From Caballeronia sp. INDeC2 (lineage in GTDB: Bacteria > Pseudomonadota > Gammaproteobacteria > Burkholderiales > Burkholderiaceae), in NCBI RefSeq assembly GCF_023631325.1, contig NZ_JALQDG010000046.1:124001-188000 (forward strand): a stretch of DNA of 64,000 bases, in the 5' to 3' direction. The stretch's first letter is position 1; each line of letters starts with the position of its first letter. The notes beneath the pieces were generated by a model. That model worked only from the letters and a program-made list of their open reading frames with translations, was not told the origin of the DNA and searched no databases. Shown piece by piece: positions 16,484 through 25,636 of this stretch. The position numbers were made by a program, and so were the translations under genes.

Positions 16484-17691
16484 GCCGGCTCCTTCCATGA
16501 TTTAACGAACATATCATCCAGCCATTTGGCGTATTGCATCATGGGTTGCCGCACCCGTTGAAGCGACTTCGCCGTTGAGTGCGTGCTGACAACGTCAAGA
16601 GCGGTAGAGAACGAAAGCGCGCCGCCGCTCATTACTGAACTCGCCGGAATCTCGAACGGATCGAGCCAACGACCGTAAGCGCTTTGCGCCCATTGCCTCA
16701 CGACCGGCGCAGACGATGTCTTCCCATAATCTACCTTCGACAGCAGGATCGAAATGAAGTCGTAGATCTTGTCCTCCTCGTAGGGAAGGAAATCTTCCGC
16801 GACGTCGGAGAAGAGTCGCCAGAACGCGAGGGAACTGATGAAGTCCAGGTTCTCGGGAATCATCGGCATGACGAGCGCGTCCGCGGCGAGCAGCGCGTTG
16901 AGGTTCATATATGACAGCGACGGCGACGTATCGATCAGAATGTAGTCGTACTGTGATCGCAGTGGCTCCAGTCCCTCACGCAACACCGCCCAAAATCGGT
17001 AACCCTGAATCGTTTTTTGACGTGCGGGCAGAAGGAACTCTGCTCCATATAGGAAGGTATGTCCGGGGATGATGTCGAGGCCGTCCCAGTACGTCGACTG
17101 CACGCTCGCGCCGAGGCCTCCTTCGACGTTCTGGTCATAGATATACGGCAGCACCGTGTCATCGCCGGTGATTTCTTTCTCGGCGTAAAGACCACACAAC
17201 TCCGATGCCGAAGCCTGCGGGTCGAGATCGATGAGCAACACTTTGCGGCCGAGAAGCGTCAATGCTTGTGCCAGGCAGACGGTCGTCGTAGTTTTCGCCG
17301 AGCCACCTTTCAGTTGAGCGGTCGTCAGGACCTTTCCTCTGAATCCAGTGTTGTCCTCGCCGAGGCGGGTCTGATAAATGTCTGAGGCCATCTTCACCCA
17401 AAGCCGCACCTCGGGCAGAGTAAACGTTCGGCTGCGACCGCTTCCGTTGAGGGTTCCCGGAGGCAAACCGCCTTCACCCTTCGTCACCAGATACTGAATC
17501 TGCTGCCGGGTGAGATTGCACATTTCAGCGAGCTCGCCGATGGTATAGAAGGGCGCGAGCTTGCGCGGGCGCGGAGCGAGAATTTGCTCCCGAAGGTTGT
17601 CCGCAAAGGGTTCGAGGTTATCGGCGAATTCCGCCACTTCGCGAAGGGTAACCTTGCGGTCTTCGATAGGTAGGGTGCCTACGTTTGCCAT
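16480..17691 (-). CDS. parA: Partition ATPase ParA (type Ia with N-terminal DNA-binding domain)
   Basis: A 403-aa protein. Residues 1-110 form the extra N-terminal regulatory region, with a helix-turn-helix-like stretch (IGELAEMCNLTRQQIQYLV) used by type Ia ParA proteins to repress their own operon. The ATPase follows, with the deviant Walker A KGGSAKTTTT, LLIDLDPQASAS and ILIDTSPSLSYMN. Start 17691 (MANVGTLP) has GGAGAAAGCGCAGA upstream. It is divergent from the repA origin region and first in the parAB operon. Confidence 0.95.
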   Translation of the reverse strand: MANVGTLPIEDRKVTLREVAEFADNLEPFADNLREQILAPRPRKLAPFYTIGELAEMCNLTRQQIQYLVTKGEGGLPPGTLNGSGRSRTFTLPEVRLWVKMASDIYQTRLGEDNTGFRGKVLTTAQLKGGSAKTTTTVCLAQALTLLGRKVLLIDLDPQASASELCGLYAEKEITGDDTVLPYIYDQNVEGGLGASVQSTYWDGLDIIPGHTFLYGAEFLLPARQKTIQGYRFWAVLREGLEPLRSQYDYILIDTSPSLSYMNLNALLAADALVMPMIPENLDFISSLAFWRLFSDVAEDFLPYEEDKIYDFISILLSKVDYGKTSSAPVVRQWAQSAYGRWLDPFEIPASSVMSGGALSFSTALDVVSTHSTAKSLQRVRQPMMQYAKWLDDMFVKSWKEPA

Positions 17692-17729
17692 TCTGCGCTT
17701 TCTCCATGTATTGACGCCGAAGCGCAGAA

Positions 17730-17745
17730 TACACGAATACGTGTA
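17730..17745. promoter_or_regulatory. Palindromic candidate ParA operator
   Basis: TACACGAATACGTGTA has perfect 6-bp arms (TACACG/CGTGTA) around four bases and lies 39 nt upstream of parA. Type Ia ParA proteins repress their own promoter through such inverted repeats, so this is the likely operator. Confidence 0.5.
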
Positions 17746-17908
17746 AACAAGGTTGTACTGTGCAGAGAATTGACTGTTCGGCCGTGTACGATCCTGCATT
17801 TAATTGATTTACAAGCACTTTTCTACGCTCCGTTAGCACCAAGCGCACACGTGCATGCCGGGGAAATAATTCAAACCGATCGCGCCGACCGAAGCTTCCC
17901 GATTCCCA

Positions 17909-17941
17909 GCACAAAAACCACCCCCAGGGCGGTTTTTGTGC
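17909..17941. repeat. Inverted pair of iteron-like sequences
   Basis: GCACAAAAACCACCCC followed by GGGCGGTTTTTGTGC forms an inverted repeat of the origin iteron. It could be an RepA dimer-binding site or act as a hairpin terminator between the parA and repA sides. Position is 426 nt upstream of repA, separated from the direct iterons by an AT-rich stretch. Confidence 0.6.
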
Positions 17942-18105
17942 ACATCTTTTCGTCCGAAATTTATTCGCGTATTCAATCACTTAACCTCCGTATCCCAATT
18001 CAGTCCGTAAACTTTCCCAGCCGTTCGTCTTGTTTTTTTGTAAACCTAGACCGACTCACCAACAAACAGGGCAGCTCATTTCCCTTAGAAATCAGTCACA
18101 ACCCC

Positions 18106-18114
18106 TGTGGATAG
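18106..18114 (-). promoter_or_regulatory. Candidate DnaA box
   Basis: TGTGGATAG differs at one position from the consensus TGTGGATAA (reverse of TTATCCACA). It borders the first iteron of the origin, where host DnaA would be expected to bind. Confidence 0.5.
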
Positions 18115-18279
18115 GGACGCTTTTTGTGAAGCGTGAGGCGGTTTTTGTGCTGCATGGTCCGCAAATTGGGCCGCAGAGGGCGGAAATTGTGGCAGTCGGG
18201 GCGGAAATTGTGATCGACGTCACCGAACGGGGCGGTTTCTGTGCGGATAAGCTGGCAAGTGACCGGGGTGGTTTTTGTG

Positions 18280-18307
18280 TTGACACCCCTTTCTCGCCTG
18301 ATAGAGT
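18280..18307 (+). promoter_or_regulatory. repA promoter
   Basis: TTGACA at 18280-18285 and TAGAGT at 18302-18307 with a 16-bp spacer lie 28 nt before the repA ATG. The last iteron (18266-18280) touches the -35 box, so RepA binding there could repress its own synthesis. Confidence 0.6.
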
Positions 18308-18334
18308 GCCGGGGATCGAAGCCGAATCGGAAGC

Positions 18335-19741
18335 ATGGAAAACCAAGACCTCACTGTCACGCCGAAGCAATTGGCGCTGGACATCTACGAAGACATGTCC
18401 GCGCAAGGTTCGGCGATCTGCGAATCGACACGGGACATCGGTTTCCTGCGCAACAACATCTTCACGCGGGTCGGCGGTCTGGGCATCGCCGCGCGGCGCG
18501 TGCTCGATGCGGCGTATTTCATCGTCGCGACGAAGGCTCCCGAAGAACTCATCGACGACAAGGTCTACACGTTCACGGCCGACATCAACTACTTCAAGTG
18601 GCTGATGCGTTACGACAGCCGCAACCATAGTCACCTCATCGCGCAAATGCGATCCGCGGCTCGGGCTCGCGTCGAAATCATGACGGCGCCGTCGATCGAG
18701 GAACTCACTGAAAAAGACTCGTGGGGGACCATCAGTCTGCTGGGCGACTGCTACATCGAGCGGAACGTCGTTTGCATTCTGCTTGCGGGACGCGTCATCA
18801 AGTATCTAATCAGCCCGTACAAGGCGCATTGGCTGAGCCTGCGGGCATCGACGGCATTTTCGCTTTCGCTTGCCCGGGCGATCTACGACCGTCTCATCCC
18901 GTGCGAAGGTCACGGCGTAACGGAGTGGTTCGCGTTCGAAGACGTGCTGGAATGGCCGGGAAAAGTCGGTGAGTCACGCAAGGAAGTGAAGGAATTCAAG
19001 AAGCGCTTTCTCGAACCCGCCATCGACCAACTCAACGATGTCTCGGATTTCGATGTCAGCTGGGAGCCCAATGCCGAACGCGTTCCAGCGGAGAAGCTGA
19101 AAATCCGTTTTCGCTTCACGAAGAAGCAGGGCGCGGATGCCGCGCGCGCCGGCATTCAGGATTCGATGTACCTCCTGTTGCACAACGAGTTCGCCTTCGA
19201 TACGCCCGACTTCGAGCGCCTCGCCAAGCGTCGCGATGTCTGGACCGATGAGCGTCTCGAGCAGGCCATCGAATACACGCGTTTCAAGCTCAACGAAGGC
19301 AAGGTGACGGTGAGCCCGCGCGGCTATTTGTTCAAGGCGTTGGAGGGGAATTACCGGATCGGCGATGCGGACCGGAAGATGGCGTCGATCAAGGCAAAGC
19401 AACTCGAAGGCGAAAAGAAGGACCGCCGTTGCCGCGATACGGCGCAAGCGCATCTCGAAGCCAGCATCCAGGTTCAGAACGACACGGCCAAGGCCAAGAT
19501 GAGCGAGGAGATCCGCGCGGGCCGCGAGTACTTCGAGTCGGTCGACGCGCCGGCGCGCAAGGAGCTTTGCCACTCGTTCGTGAGCCAGTTGATTCCGCAG
19601 CGGCTTATCGAGAAACAGGGCCTGTCACGCGAAAGCGTGAGCGCCGACAATATTCTCACCGTCAATCGCGTGGTCGCCGATGCGTTCTGTTCCCACGTCT
19701 ACGCAAAGTTGAAAAAGGCGCGCGCGGGCAGCCGGATCTGA
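18335..19741 (+). CDS. repA: Replication initiator protein RepA (Rep_3 family)
   Basis: A 468-aa initiator. The N-terminal half has the paired winged-helix pattern of Rep_3 proteins (DINYFKWLMRYDSRNHSHLI, then the strand-rich WGTISLLGDCYIERNVVC and SLRASTAFSLSLARAIYDRL). The C-terminal third is charged and helical, a longer tail than in small-plasmid Rep proteins and typical of megaplasmid or chromid initiators. It should bind the iterons upstream and open the origin. The ribosome binding site is weak (GGAAGC), in keeping with low expression. Confidence 0.88.
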   Translation: MENQDLTVTPKQLALDIYEDMSAQGSAICESTRDIGFLRNNIFTRVGGLGIAARRVLDAAYFIVATKAPEELIDDKVYTFTADINYFKWLMRYDSRNHSHLIAQMRSAARARVEIMTAPSIEELTEKDSWGTISLLGDCYIERNVVCILLAGRVIKYLISPYKAHWLSLRASTAFSLSLARAIYDRLIPCEGHGVTEWFAFEDVLEWPGKVGESRKEVKEFKKRFLEPAIDQLNDVSDFDVSWEPNAERVPAEKLKIRFRFTKKQGADAARAGIQDSMYLLLHNEFAFDTPDFERLAKRRDVWTDERLEQAIEYTRFKLNEGKVTVSPRGYLFKALEGNYRIGDADRKMASIKAKQLEGEKKDRRCRDTAQAHLEASIQVQNDTAKAKMSEEIRAGREYFESVDAPARKELCHSFVSQLIPQRLIEKQGLSRESVSADNILTVNRVVADAFCSHVYAKLKKARAGSRI

Positions 19742-19785
19742 CGCTCACGGAGCGCTACGGATTTATCTGGAATCCGAACTATCAG

Positions 19786-21060
19786 TCAACTCAATTCTGA
19801 AGGTTGGCTCAATGGTTTCTGACACCCCGCGAGCACCGCGCCCGCCGCCAGCACCAACGCGGAATAAACGAGCCCGCGAGTCAGCCCCGCGCTGTCCGAC
19901 ACCCGCCCGATCACCACTGGCCCGACGATCTGCCCCAGCGCGAACACGATCGTGAATGCGTTGATGCCCGTCGGCCATTGATTCGCTGGCAGATTGTGCC
20001 GCACGAACGCCGTCGTCGATGCCACCGCCGACAAGAACGTCGCACCGAACAGCGTCCCGGAAACGAACGCGGCCAAGGGATGCACGAGCATCGCGGGGAT
20101 GAGCGTCGCCGCGGCGAGCAGCCCGTTGAGGATCGCCAGCGCCTGGCCGCCGCGCATGCGATCGAGCAGCCCGGACCACATCCGCGCCGATACCACCGTC
20201 GCCACGCCCAGAAGAATATAGAAGCCGCTCACCACCGCCGCGCTCATGCCCGCATTGCGAAGCAGCGCGACGATGAACGTCATGTAGCCGATATAGCCGA
20301 TGCCGAAGCATGCATATCCGGCGAGCGCGAGCGCGAAACGCCGCCGTTGCACCGGCGCGCCGGATGCCGCGTACGCGCCCTGACGCGCCGACGAAAGCGG
20401 ATGCGCCGCTTCGATCCGCCGCGCGGCCCACACCGCCACGCCGGAACACGCGGCGCAGGCCGCCGCGAGCGCGAACCACGCAAAGCGCCAGCCATGCGCA
20501 ACGGGCAAAACCGCGATCGGAACCAGCAGGGACGAAATCACGATGCCCCAGCCCGTGCCGCCGTAGTAGAGGCCGATCACGAACCCCGCGTCGCGCGGCG
20601 ACATCGACGCGAGCCGCGCGGCCAGCACGCCACCGCTCACGAAGATGAGGGCGCTGCCGACGCCCGTCGCGACGCGCAGCACGAGCAGGGCGTCCGTATC
20701 GGTGGTTGCGCCGCTCGCCGCCATCAGTAAAGCAGTGAGCGCGCAACCGGCGACGAACAGCGTCCGGGACACAACACGCATCGACAATCGGGAAAACGCG
20801 AGCGCGCCGAGCAGATAGCCGAACGCGTTCGCCGTATTCATCGCGCCGGCCTGGGCGAAGTTCCACGCGAGATCGAGCCGCATCGGCGGAAGGAGGAGCG
20901 CATACGAAAAGCGCGCGAGCCCGAGCGCGATGGCGCTGCCGAGCGACAACGCCACCGCGAGCAAGAGCGCCTGCTTGCGATCGGCGTCATGAATCGTCGT
21001 GCGGGAATGGGCCGGGTTGCGTTCGAGAAGGTCTCCGTTTGCATCGTCACGCTGTATCAC
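19786..21060 (-). CDS. MFS transporter, YbfB/YjiJ-like
   Basis: A 424-aa inner-membrane protein with 12 hydrophobic segments. Typical MFS_4 (YbfB/YjiJ) features are the first helix GLARFSYALLLPPM, then NTANAFGYLLGAL and, between helices, RVATGVGSALIFVSGGVLA. The start is a GTG at 21060, preceded by AGGA, since no in-frame ATG exists before the first helix. Substrate unknown. Divergent from the lipoprotein gene across 149 nt. Confidence 0.85.
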   Translation of the reverse strand: MIQRDDANGDLLERNPAHSRTTIHDADRKQALLLAVALSLGSAIALGLARFSYALLLPPMRLDLAWNFAQAGAMNTANAFGYLLGALAFSRLSMRVVSRTLFVAGCALTALLMAASGATTDTDALLVLRVATGVGSALIFVSGGVLAARLASMSPRDAGFVIGLYYGGTGWGIVISSLLVPIAVLPVAHGWRFAWFALAAACAACSGVAVWAARRIEAAHPLSSARQGAYAASGAPVQRRRFALALAGYACFGIGYIGYMTFIVALLRNAGMSAAVVSGFYILLGVATVVSARMWSGLLDRMRGGQALAILNGLLAAATLIPAMLVHPLAAFVSGTLFGATFLSAVASTTAFVRHNLPANQWPTGINAFTIVFALGQIVGPVVIGRVSDSAGLTRGLVYSALVLAAGAVLAGCQKPLSQPSELS

Positions 21061-21209
21061 GCTCTTGTCGTCCTATGGATGGCGATTCGTTTTGTCCATG
21101 TCGTCGGCCTGCCGGCCTATGGTATCGCGGAGCGGTCACATTGCTTACACAAGCCGTGGCTAAGCTTCGCTGCGCTGTATCGATCTGCGCGACCCTGCCG
21201 GAGAACCCG

Positions 21210-21470
21210 ATGTCGATCGTCTCGTGCCGCTACGTCAGCGTGGCGTGTTTCGCCGTTTGCCTGTGTGCAATCGTTTGCGGTTGCAGCAAGCCGGAAACGG
21301 CCAGCGAGCCGCCCTTGGCACCCGCCCGGAGCGCGACGAGTGCAACGAGCGAGCTTCAGGACTGGGCCAAACAGGCCGCAGGAGACGCATCCGATCAAGC
21401 CGCGCGACCCGCCATGGCACGGGCCGCGTCGGAGCCGCTCGCCACACCGGTGATTCACACGGTGGACTGA
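21210..21470 (+). CDS. Small lipoprotein
   Basis: An 86-aa protein with a lipoprotein-type signal (VACFAVCLCAIVCGC; the last Cys would be lipidated), then a short Ala/Ser-rich mature part with no recognised domain. GGAGAACCCG precedes the ATG. It lies 29 nt before the phospholipase C gene and may be co-transcribed with it. Confidence 0.65.
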   Translation: MSIVSCRYVSVACFAVCLCAIVCGCSKPETASEPPLAPARSATSATSELQDWAKQAAGDASDQAARPAMARAASEPLATPVIHTVD

Positions 21471-21499
21471 CCCTTCCTATCCACTTCCCCGCGAAACGA

Positions 21500-23614
21500 A
21501 TGAAAAACAAGAACCGTCGTGATTTTCTGCGCGCGGCCGTCGAGGCCGCAGGCGCGACCGCCGCGCTGAACGTGATGCCGCTCGGCATTCGCCAGGCGCT
21601 TGCGATTCCCGCGAACAACCGTCATGGATCGATCGAGGACATCGAGCATATCGTCGTACTGATGCAGGAGAATCGTTCGTTCGATCATTACTTCGGCACC
21701 TTGCGAGGCGTGCGCGGCTTCGGCGACAAGAGCGCCGTCACACTGCCCAACGGCAAGCCCGTCTTCAACCAGCCGATCGCGTCCGGCGCGGGCGAAGTGC
21801 TGCCGTTTCATCCCGGCGCGTCGAACCTAGGCCTGCAGTTCCTGCAGGATCTGCCGCACGACTGGGTGAGCGGGCAGGGCGCATTTCACGGCGGCCGCTA
21901 CGATCAGTGGGTACCGTTCAAGGGCACGACGACGATGGCGTATCTGCAACGCGACGACATCCCGTTCCACTATCAGCTCGCCGACGCCTTCACGATCTGC
22001 GACGCCTATCACTGCTCGACCAACACATCGACCGATCCGAACCGCTATTACATGTGGACGGGCTACGTCGGCAACGACGGCGCAGGCGGCGGTCCGGTCG
22101 TCGACAACGCGGAAGCGGGCTACGGCTGGTCCACGTTTCCCGAGGTGCTCGAACGCGCGGGCGTCTCGTGGAAGATCTATCAGGACATCGGCACCGGACT
22201 CGACGCGAAAAACTCGTGGGGCTGGACCGACGACGCGTACATCGGCAATTACGGCGACAACTCGCTGCTCTACTTCACGCAATATCAGAACACGCAGCCG
22301 GGCAGCCCGCTGTATGAAAAGGCGCGCCGCGGTACGAACGCGGCCGCGGGCGACGATTACTTCGCGATGCTCAAGCGCGACGTGCAAGCCGGCACGCTGC
22401 CGCAGGTCTCGTGGATCGTCGCCCCGGAAGCGTTCTCCGAGCATCCGAACTGGCCCGCGAACTATGGCGCCTGGTATGTCGATCAGGTCTTGCAGGTGCT
22501 GACGTCGAACCCGGACGTGTGGAGCAAGACGGCGCTCCTCATCAACTACGACGAAAACGACGGCTTCTTCGACCACGTCGTTCCGCCGTTCCCGCCGACG
22601 TCGAGCGCGAACGGCCTTTCGACCGTCGATACGAGCGCCGAAATTTTTCCGGGCAGCGCGAAATACGCGAGCGGCCCCTACGGCCTCGGCGCGCGCGTGC
22701 CGATGCTCGTCGTGTCGCCGTGGTCGAAAGGCGGCTGGGTGTGCTCCGAAACCTTCGACCATACGTCGGTGATCCGCTTTATCCAGAAGCGCTTCGGTCG
22801 CGCGCACCGCCTCGCTGAGCCGAACATCTCGCCGTGGCGTCAGGCGATCTGCGGCGATCTGACATCCGCGTTCGATTTCCGCAATCCGAACACGGCGATG
22901 CCCACGCTGCCCGCCACGAACGGCTATGTTCCGCCCGACAAGCTGCGCCATCCGGACTACGTGCCCGTTCCGCCCGCCGCGCAGGCGATGCCGAAGCAGG
23001 AGCCCGGCGTTCGCGCCGCGCGCGCGTTGCCCTACGAACTGTTCGTGCGAACGCGCGCGGATGCGTCGAAGGACGCGGTGTCGTTCGATTTCGTCAACAC
23101 GGGCAGTGCGGGCGCCGTCTTTCTGCTTTATCGCAACGAGAGCGCCGACGCGTTGCGCACCTACACGGTCGAAGCGCGCAAGCGTCTCACCGATCGCGTC
23201 GCGGCGAATCCGGACGGCAGCTTCGATTTCGTCGTCCACGGACCGAACGGCTTTCTCCGGCGGATCGCGGGGAAAGCGGGCGCGCCGTCGCACGGATGGT
23301 GGACGAGCGAGCAGGCCGCCCCGGAAGTCGCGGAAGGTTACGACGTCGCCAACGGCAATCTGCAACTGCGGCTCGCGAATCGCGGAACGGCCGCGTGCAC
23401 CTTCAGCGTGACCAACGCCTACGATCCGTCGAAGACGATCACGCGGCGCGTGCGGGGCGGCGACACCGAGCAGGTCTACCTCGATCTGCGCGACGCGCAC
23501 GGCTGGTACGACGTCGAAATCAAGGTCGACACCGATCGTGCGTTCTTGCGGCGCCTTGCGGGTCACGTCGAGACCGGGCGCGATAGCGTGAGCGATCCCG
23601 CGCTCGGCGCCTGA
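21500..23614 (+). CDS. Phospholipase C, phosphocholine-type (PlcN-like), Tat-exported
   Basis: A 704-aa enzyme of the bacterial PlcH/PlcN family. The N-terminus has a Tat signal (KNRRDFLRAAVEAAGA). The phosphoesterase domain begins EHIVVLMQENRSFDHYFGTL, with further family motifs DWVSGQGAFHGG, LINYDENDGFFDHVVPPFPP and GLGARVPMLVVSPWSKGGWV. Two C-terminal immunoglobulin-like domains (about residues 510-700) complete the protein. It should hydrolyse phosphatidylcholine and related lipids outside the cytoplasm, for phosphate or choline supply or host membrane attack. I call it PlcN-like by general resemblance; haemolytic activity cannot be judged. Confidence 0.9.
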   Translation: MKNKNRRDFLRAAVEAAGATAALNVMPLGIRQALAIPANNRHGSIEDIEHIVVLMQENRSFDHYFGTLRGVRGFGDKSAVTLPNGKPVFNQPIASGAGEVLPFHPGASNLGLQFLQDLPHDWVSGQGAFHGGRYDQWVPFKGTTTMAYLQRDDIPFHYQLADAFTICDAYHCSTNTSTDPNRYYMWTGYVGNDGAGGGPVVDNAEAGYGWSTFPEVLERAGVSWKIYQDIGTGLDAKNSWGWTDDAYIGNYGDNSLLYFTQYQNTQPGSPLYEKARRGTNAAAGDDYFAMLKRDVQAGTLPQVSWIVAPEAFSEHPNWPANYGAWYVDQVLQVLTSNPDVWSKTALLINYDENDGFFDHVVPPFPPTSSANGLSTVDTSAEIFPGSAKYASGPYGLGARVPMLVVSPWSKGGWVCSETFDHTSVIRFIQKRFGRAHRLAEPNISPWRQAICGDLTSAFDFRNPNTAMPTLPATNGYVPPDKLRHPDYVPVPPAAQAMPKQEPGVRAARALPYELFVRTRADASKDAVSFDFVNTGSAGAVFLLYRNESADALRTYTVEARKRLTDRVAANPDGSFDFVVHGPNGFLRRIAGKAGAPSHGWWTSEQAAPEVAEGYDVANGNLQLRLANRGTAACTFSVTNAYDPSKTITRRVRGGDTEQVYLDLRDAHGWYDVEIKVDTDRAFLRRLAGHVETGRDSVSDPALGA

Positions 23615-23939
23615 CCTTCCTACCGCAGTAAGCATCGCCGGCCGCGCGCTCGGACTCGCGCGCGGCCGCGCATCGGACGCACCTTTCAACCGCCATTCGC
23701 CCGACCGACGGAACCCGGCATCCCCCGCTTACAGACGATTTTTCCGATCGTGCCTGGTCGCGCAGCGCACATACGTGGGCCATCACGCATTGCGAAGCGC
23801 TTCGAAGCCTGTGAAGATCGAACGTGCACACCAGTTCAAGCTTTAGATCGGGGCGACGGTGAAATCAAAATGGCACGCCGCGCGTCGTATCGCACCATCA
23901 AATCCAACAACGAATTGGGGTGCATCACGGAGACGGGGA
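23615..23939. other. Intergenic region after phospholipase C
   Basis: A 325-nt gap. Only a GC-rich inverted repeat around 23640-23670 is visible, without a T-tract, so it is at best a weak terminator. No gene supported. Confidence 0.4.
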
Positions 23940-24386
23940 ATGAGAGAACGCGCAACTGTGCTGCTGGTTCGTCACCAGTCAGTGCTGCTGGTCCGGGAGC
24001 GTGGCGGACCGTGGCTGCTGCCGGGTGGAGCGGTGGCATTCGACGAATTGACGATTGTCGCGGCGATCCGAGCGCTGCACGAAGACACCGGGGTGCAGGC
24101 GAGCGCCGCCGCTTTTCTGTTTCAGCAGGTATCGGCGCATCATCTGCATCATGTGTTTCGCATTGCGATACCCGACGACGTGCATCTGCGGCCGAAAGCC
24201 GACGCCAGATTTCATGAGCTGTTATGGGTCGAGGCGCACCAGCTCGCGCACGTCAGCGCCACGCCGGGCACCCGGGCGATCCTGACGCGCGCGATGGGCG
24301 TCGGCCGGGGGTCCGCGAGGCAAGCGTGGAGCAACGGTGGCGTGGAACCGGAAGTTACCGCCAGTTTTATCCGGCGCGGCCGCTGA
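23940..24386 (+). CDS. NUDIX hydrolase-like protein with degenerate NUDIX box
   Basis: A 148-aa protein starting MRERATVLLVRH (GGAGACGGGGA upstream). The fold is that of NUDIX proteins, with the loop LLPGGAVAFDE and the box G-x5-E-x7-RALHEDTGV. The usual RE-x2-EE is here RA-x2-ED, so one metal-binding glutamate is missing and a second is Asp; activity may be reduced or changed. Substrate unknown, probably a nucleoside diphosphate derivative if active. Confidence 0.75.
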   Translation: MRERATVLLVRHQSVLLVRERGGPWLLPGGAVAFDELTIVAAIRALHEDTGVQASAAAFLFQQVSAHHLHHVFRIAIPDDVHLRPKADARFHELLWVEAHQLAHVSATPGTRAILTRAMGVGRGSARQAWSNGGVEPEVTASFIRRGR

Positions 24387-24593
24387 CCGGAATCGGTTTC
24401 CTTTCGACTGGCGAATCGTTTCTTGTCTGCGCAAACGGCGCGGGCGCATCTTTCGCCGCAAAATGAATACTTTTTCGGCGAAGTTACGCCTATGCTTCCG
24501 TTGGAGCGGCTGCGGGCGTTCGTGCGTTTATCGCCGTGCGCCCGCGAGAGCCTTGGCAACGGAAGCACTCGCCCGTGAGTGGCGGAGGAAACC

Positions 24594-24704
24594 ATGAAGC
24601 TCGTCAGCATCTTCGCCGGGACCGTCGGATTCGTGGCCGTAGTCGGCCTTTCCTTGTTGGCCGTAGCGGACATTCTCTTGACGCCATCCGACAAAGCCGC
24701 TTAG
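24594..24704 (+). CDS. Very small single-pass membrane protein (36 aa)
   Basis: Thirty-seven codons including stop, from ATG at 24594 with a strong GGCGGAGGAAACC ribosome binding site. The product is one hydrophobic helix (FAGTVGFVAVVGLSLLAV) followed by ADILLTPSDKAA. It shares a GL-x-LLAV-x-(D/E)I-x2-(T/S)P pattern with the 62-aa protein at 25119, which supports both being real members of one small-protein family. Function unknown. Confidence 0.55.
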   Translation: MKLVSIFAGTVGFVAVVGLSLLAVADILLTPSDKAA

Positions 24705-25118
24705 AAAGAACGCCGGTTAATCTTCGGTCAAATAGTCTGGCGACTGTCGAAGAAACGTCGAATATCTTTGAAGGCGTTTGAATGGCGAAATACTGTCTTT
24801 CGAAAAACCGGGCCGCAGTAATTAATGCGCGGCGCATCGAAGTCGATTAATCGGAGGGCGCAACGCTGCCGGGCGTCGCACGCGATGGCCCATGCGCCTT
24901 GCAGCGCCGGTCCGCCGAACAGAAGCGCTTTCACCCATTTGTTCAGGGATTTGCGCGCGTCGGATACGTCCCAAAATCCTGTGTACAGGTCGTGTGCCGG
25001 AAATCGGCAGATTGCCCATGTGATATAATCACCGATAAATCAAAGTTCATTCGGTCAAAACTTTCAGTCGTGGGTTTTATCAAATGCTTGATTCAACGCG
25101 GATGAGCGCGGAGGGAGC
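24705..25118. other. Intergenic region with an extended -10 promoter
   Basis: A 414-nt gap between the two small membrane protein genes. Lower GC than surroundings. No gene supported. It contains the TGATATAAT promoter element listed separately. Confidence 0.45.
25021..25029 (+). promoter_or_regulatory. Extended -10 promoter element
   Basis: TGATATAAT is a perfect extended -10 (TGn plus TATAAT), 90 nt upstream of the 62-aa membrane protein. No good -35 hexamer is present, as is common with extended -10 promoters. It would give a short leader before that gene. Confidence 0.5.
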
Positions 25119-25307
25119 ATGTCAGTAGTCGGTGTTATAGGCGCAATTGTTTTTTTCGCAATAATCGGCCTTGCATTGCTGGCCGTGATCGAAATTATCT
25201 TTTCGCCTTTCTCCAGGCATAAGGCAGATGAAATGAGCAAGCCGGGACACAAGCGGCCAACGTGGTATCGTCGGCGCGAAGTCGCCGTGCGCCGCGATGA
25301 GCGTTGA
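25119..25307 (+). CDS. Small single-pass membrane protein (62 aa)
   Basis: GGAGGGAGC precedes the ATG. Residues 3-30 form one transmembrane helix (VIGAIVFFAIIGLALLAVIE) followed by a basic, arginine-rich cytoplasmic tail (RPTWYRRREVAVRRDER). The helix and the following IIFSP resemble the 36-aa protein at 24594. Function unknown; placed just before the exopolysaccharide locus. Confidence 0.6.
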   Translation: MSVVGVIGAIVFFAIIGLALLAVIEIIFSPFSRHKADEMSKPGHKRPTWYRRREVAVRRDER

Positions 25308-25636
25308 TCCGCGAAGCATTCTCCTGTCCAGCCAACAAGTTAGGATTCCATCCCGTCACCGGCGACGCGGCCGCCTCCAGCCTGCGCATCGTCTCGTGGC
25401 GTCTCCTTTTCGGCACCATCGTTCAAATTCCGCGCATTAATTAGCTCTCGCAACTGTGCGATAGCGCACCGCACGCGCTTTCCCCAGACTCTAGTCTTTC
25501 TTCGCCGGCATTCGCATGAAATGGACTGTTCATGATTTCAAAGCGCCGGACCACAACTATATAAAGACAGTTAAGCGTTTAGCTAAAGACGGGCATTCGG
25601 TCGACTGGCGAATCGCTGCTGTCTGAGGGAAAAGAA
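25308..25636. other. Region upstream of exopolysaccharide locus
   Basis: A 329-nt gap. A TATATAAAG stretch near 25557 could be a -10 for the following gene but has no clear -35. Nothing else recognised. Confidence 0.4.

Larger units (their letters stand above)
17942..18334 (+). other. Probable replication origin (iterons, AT-rich stretch, DnaA box)
   Basis: This non-coding block directly upstream of repA has an AT-rich part (about 17945-18055) and a cluster of 15-bp repeats of the form GGGCGGTTTTTGTGC or GGGCGGAAATTGTGN. Starts are near 18115, 18136, 18157, 18178 and 18199, an exact 21-bp period (two helical turns), with further copies at 18230 and 18266. The copies at 18115 and 18157 are degenerate. 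A TGTGGATAG near-match to the DnaA box is at 18106-18114. This is the classic layout of an iteron-controlled origin served by the adjacent Rep_3 initiator. Confidence 0.82.

Noticed and set aside
18115..18280. Short repeats with regular spacing, considered as a CRISPR array
   Set aside because: Units are 15 bp with 21-bp period and sit directly upstream of a Rep gene; they are iterons.
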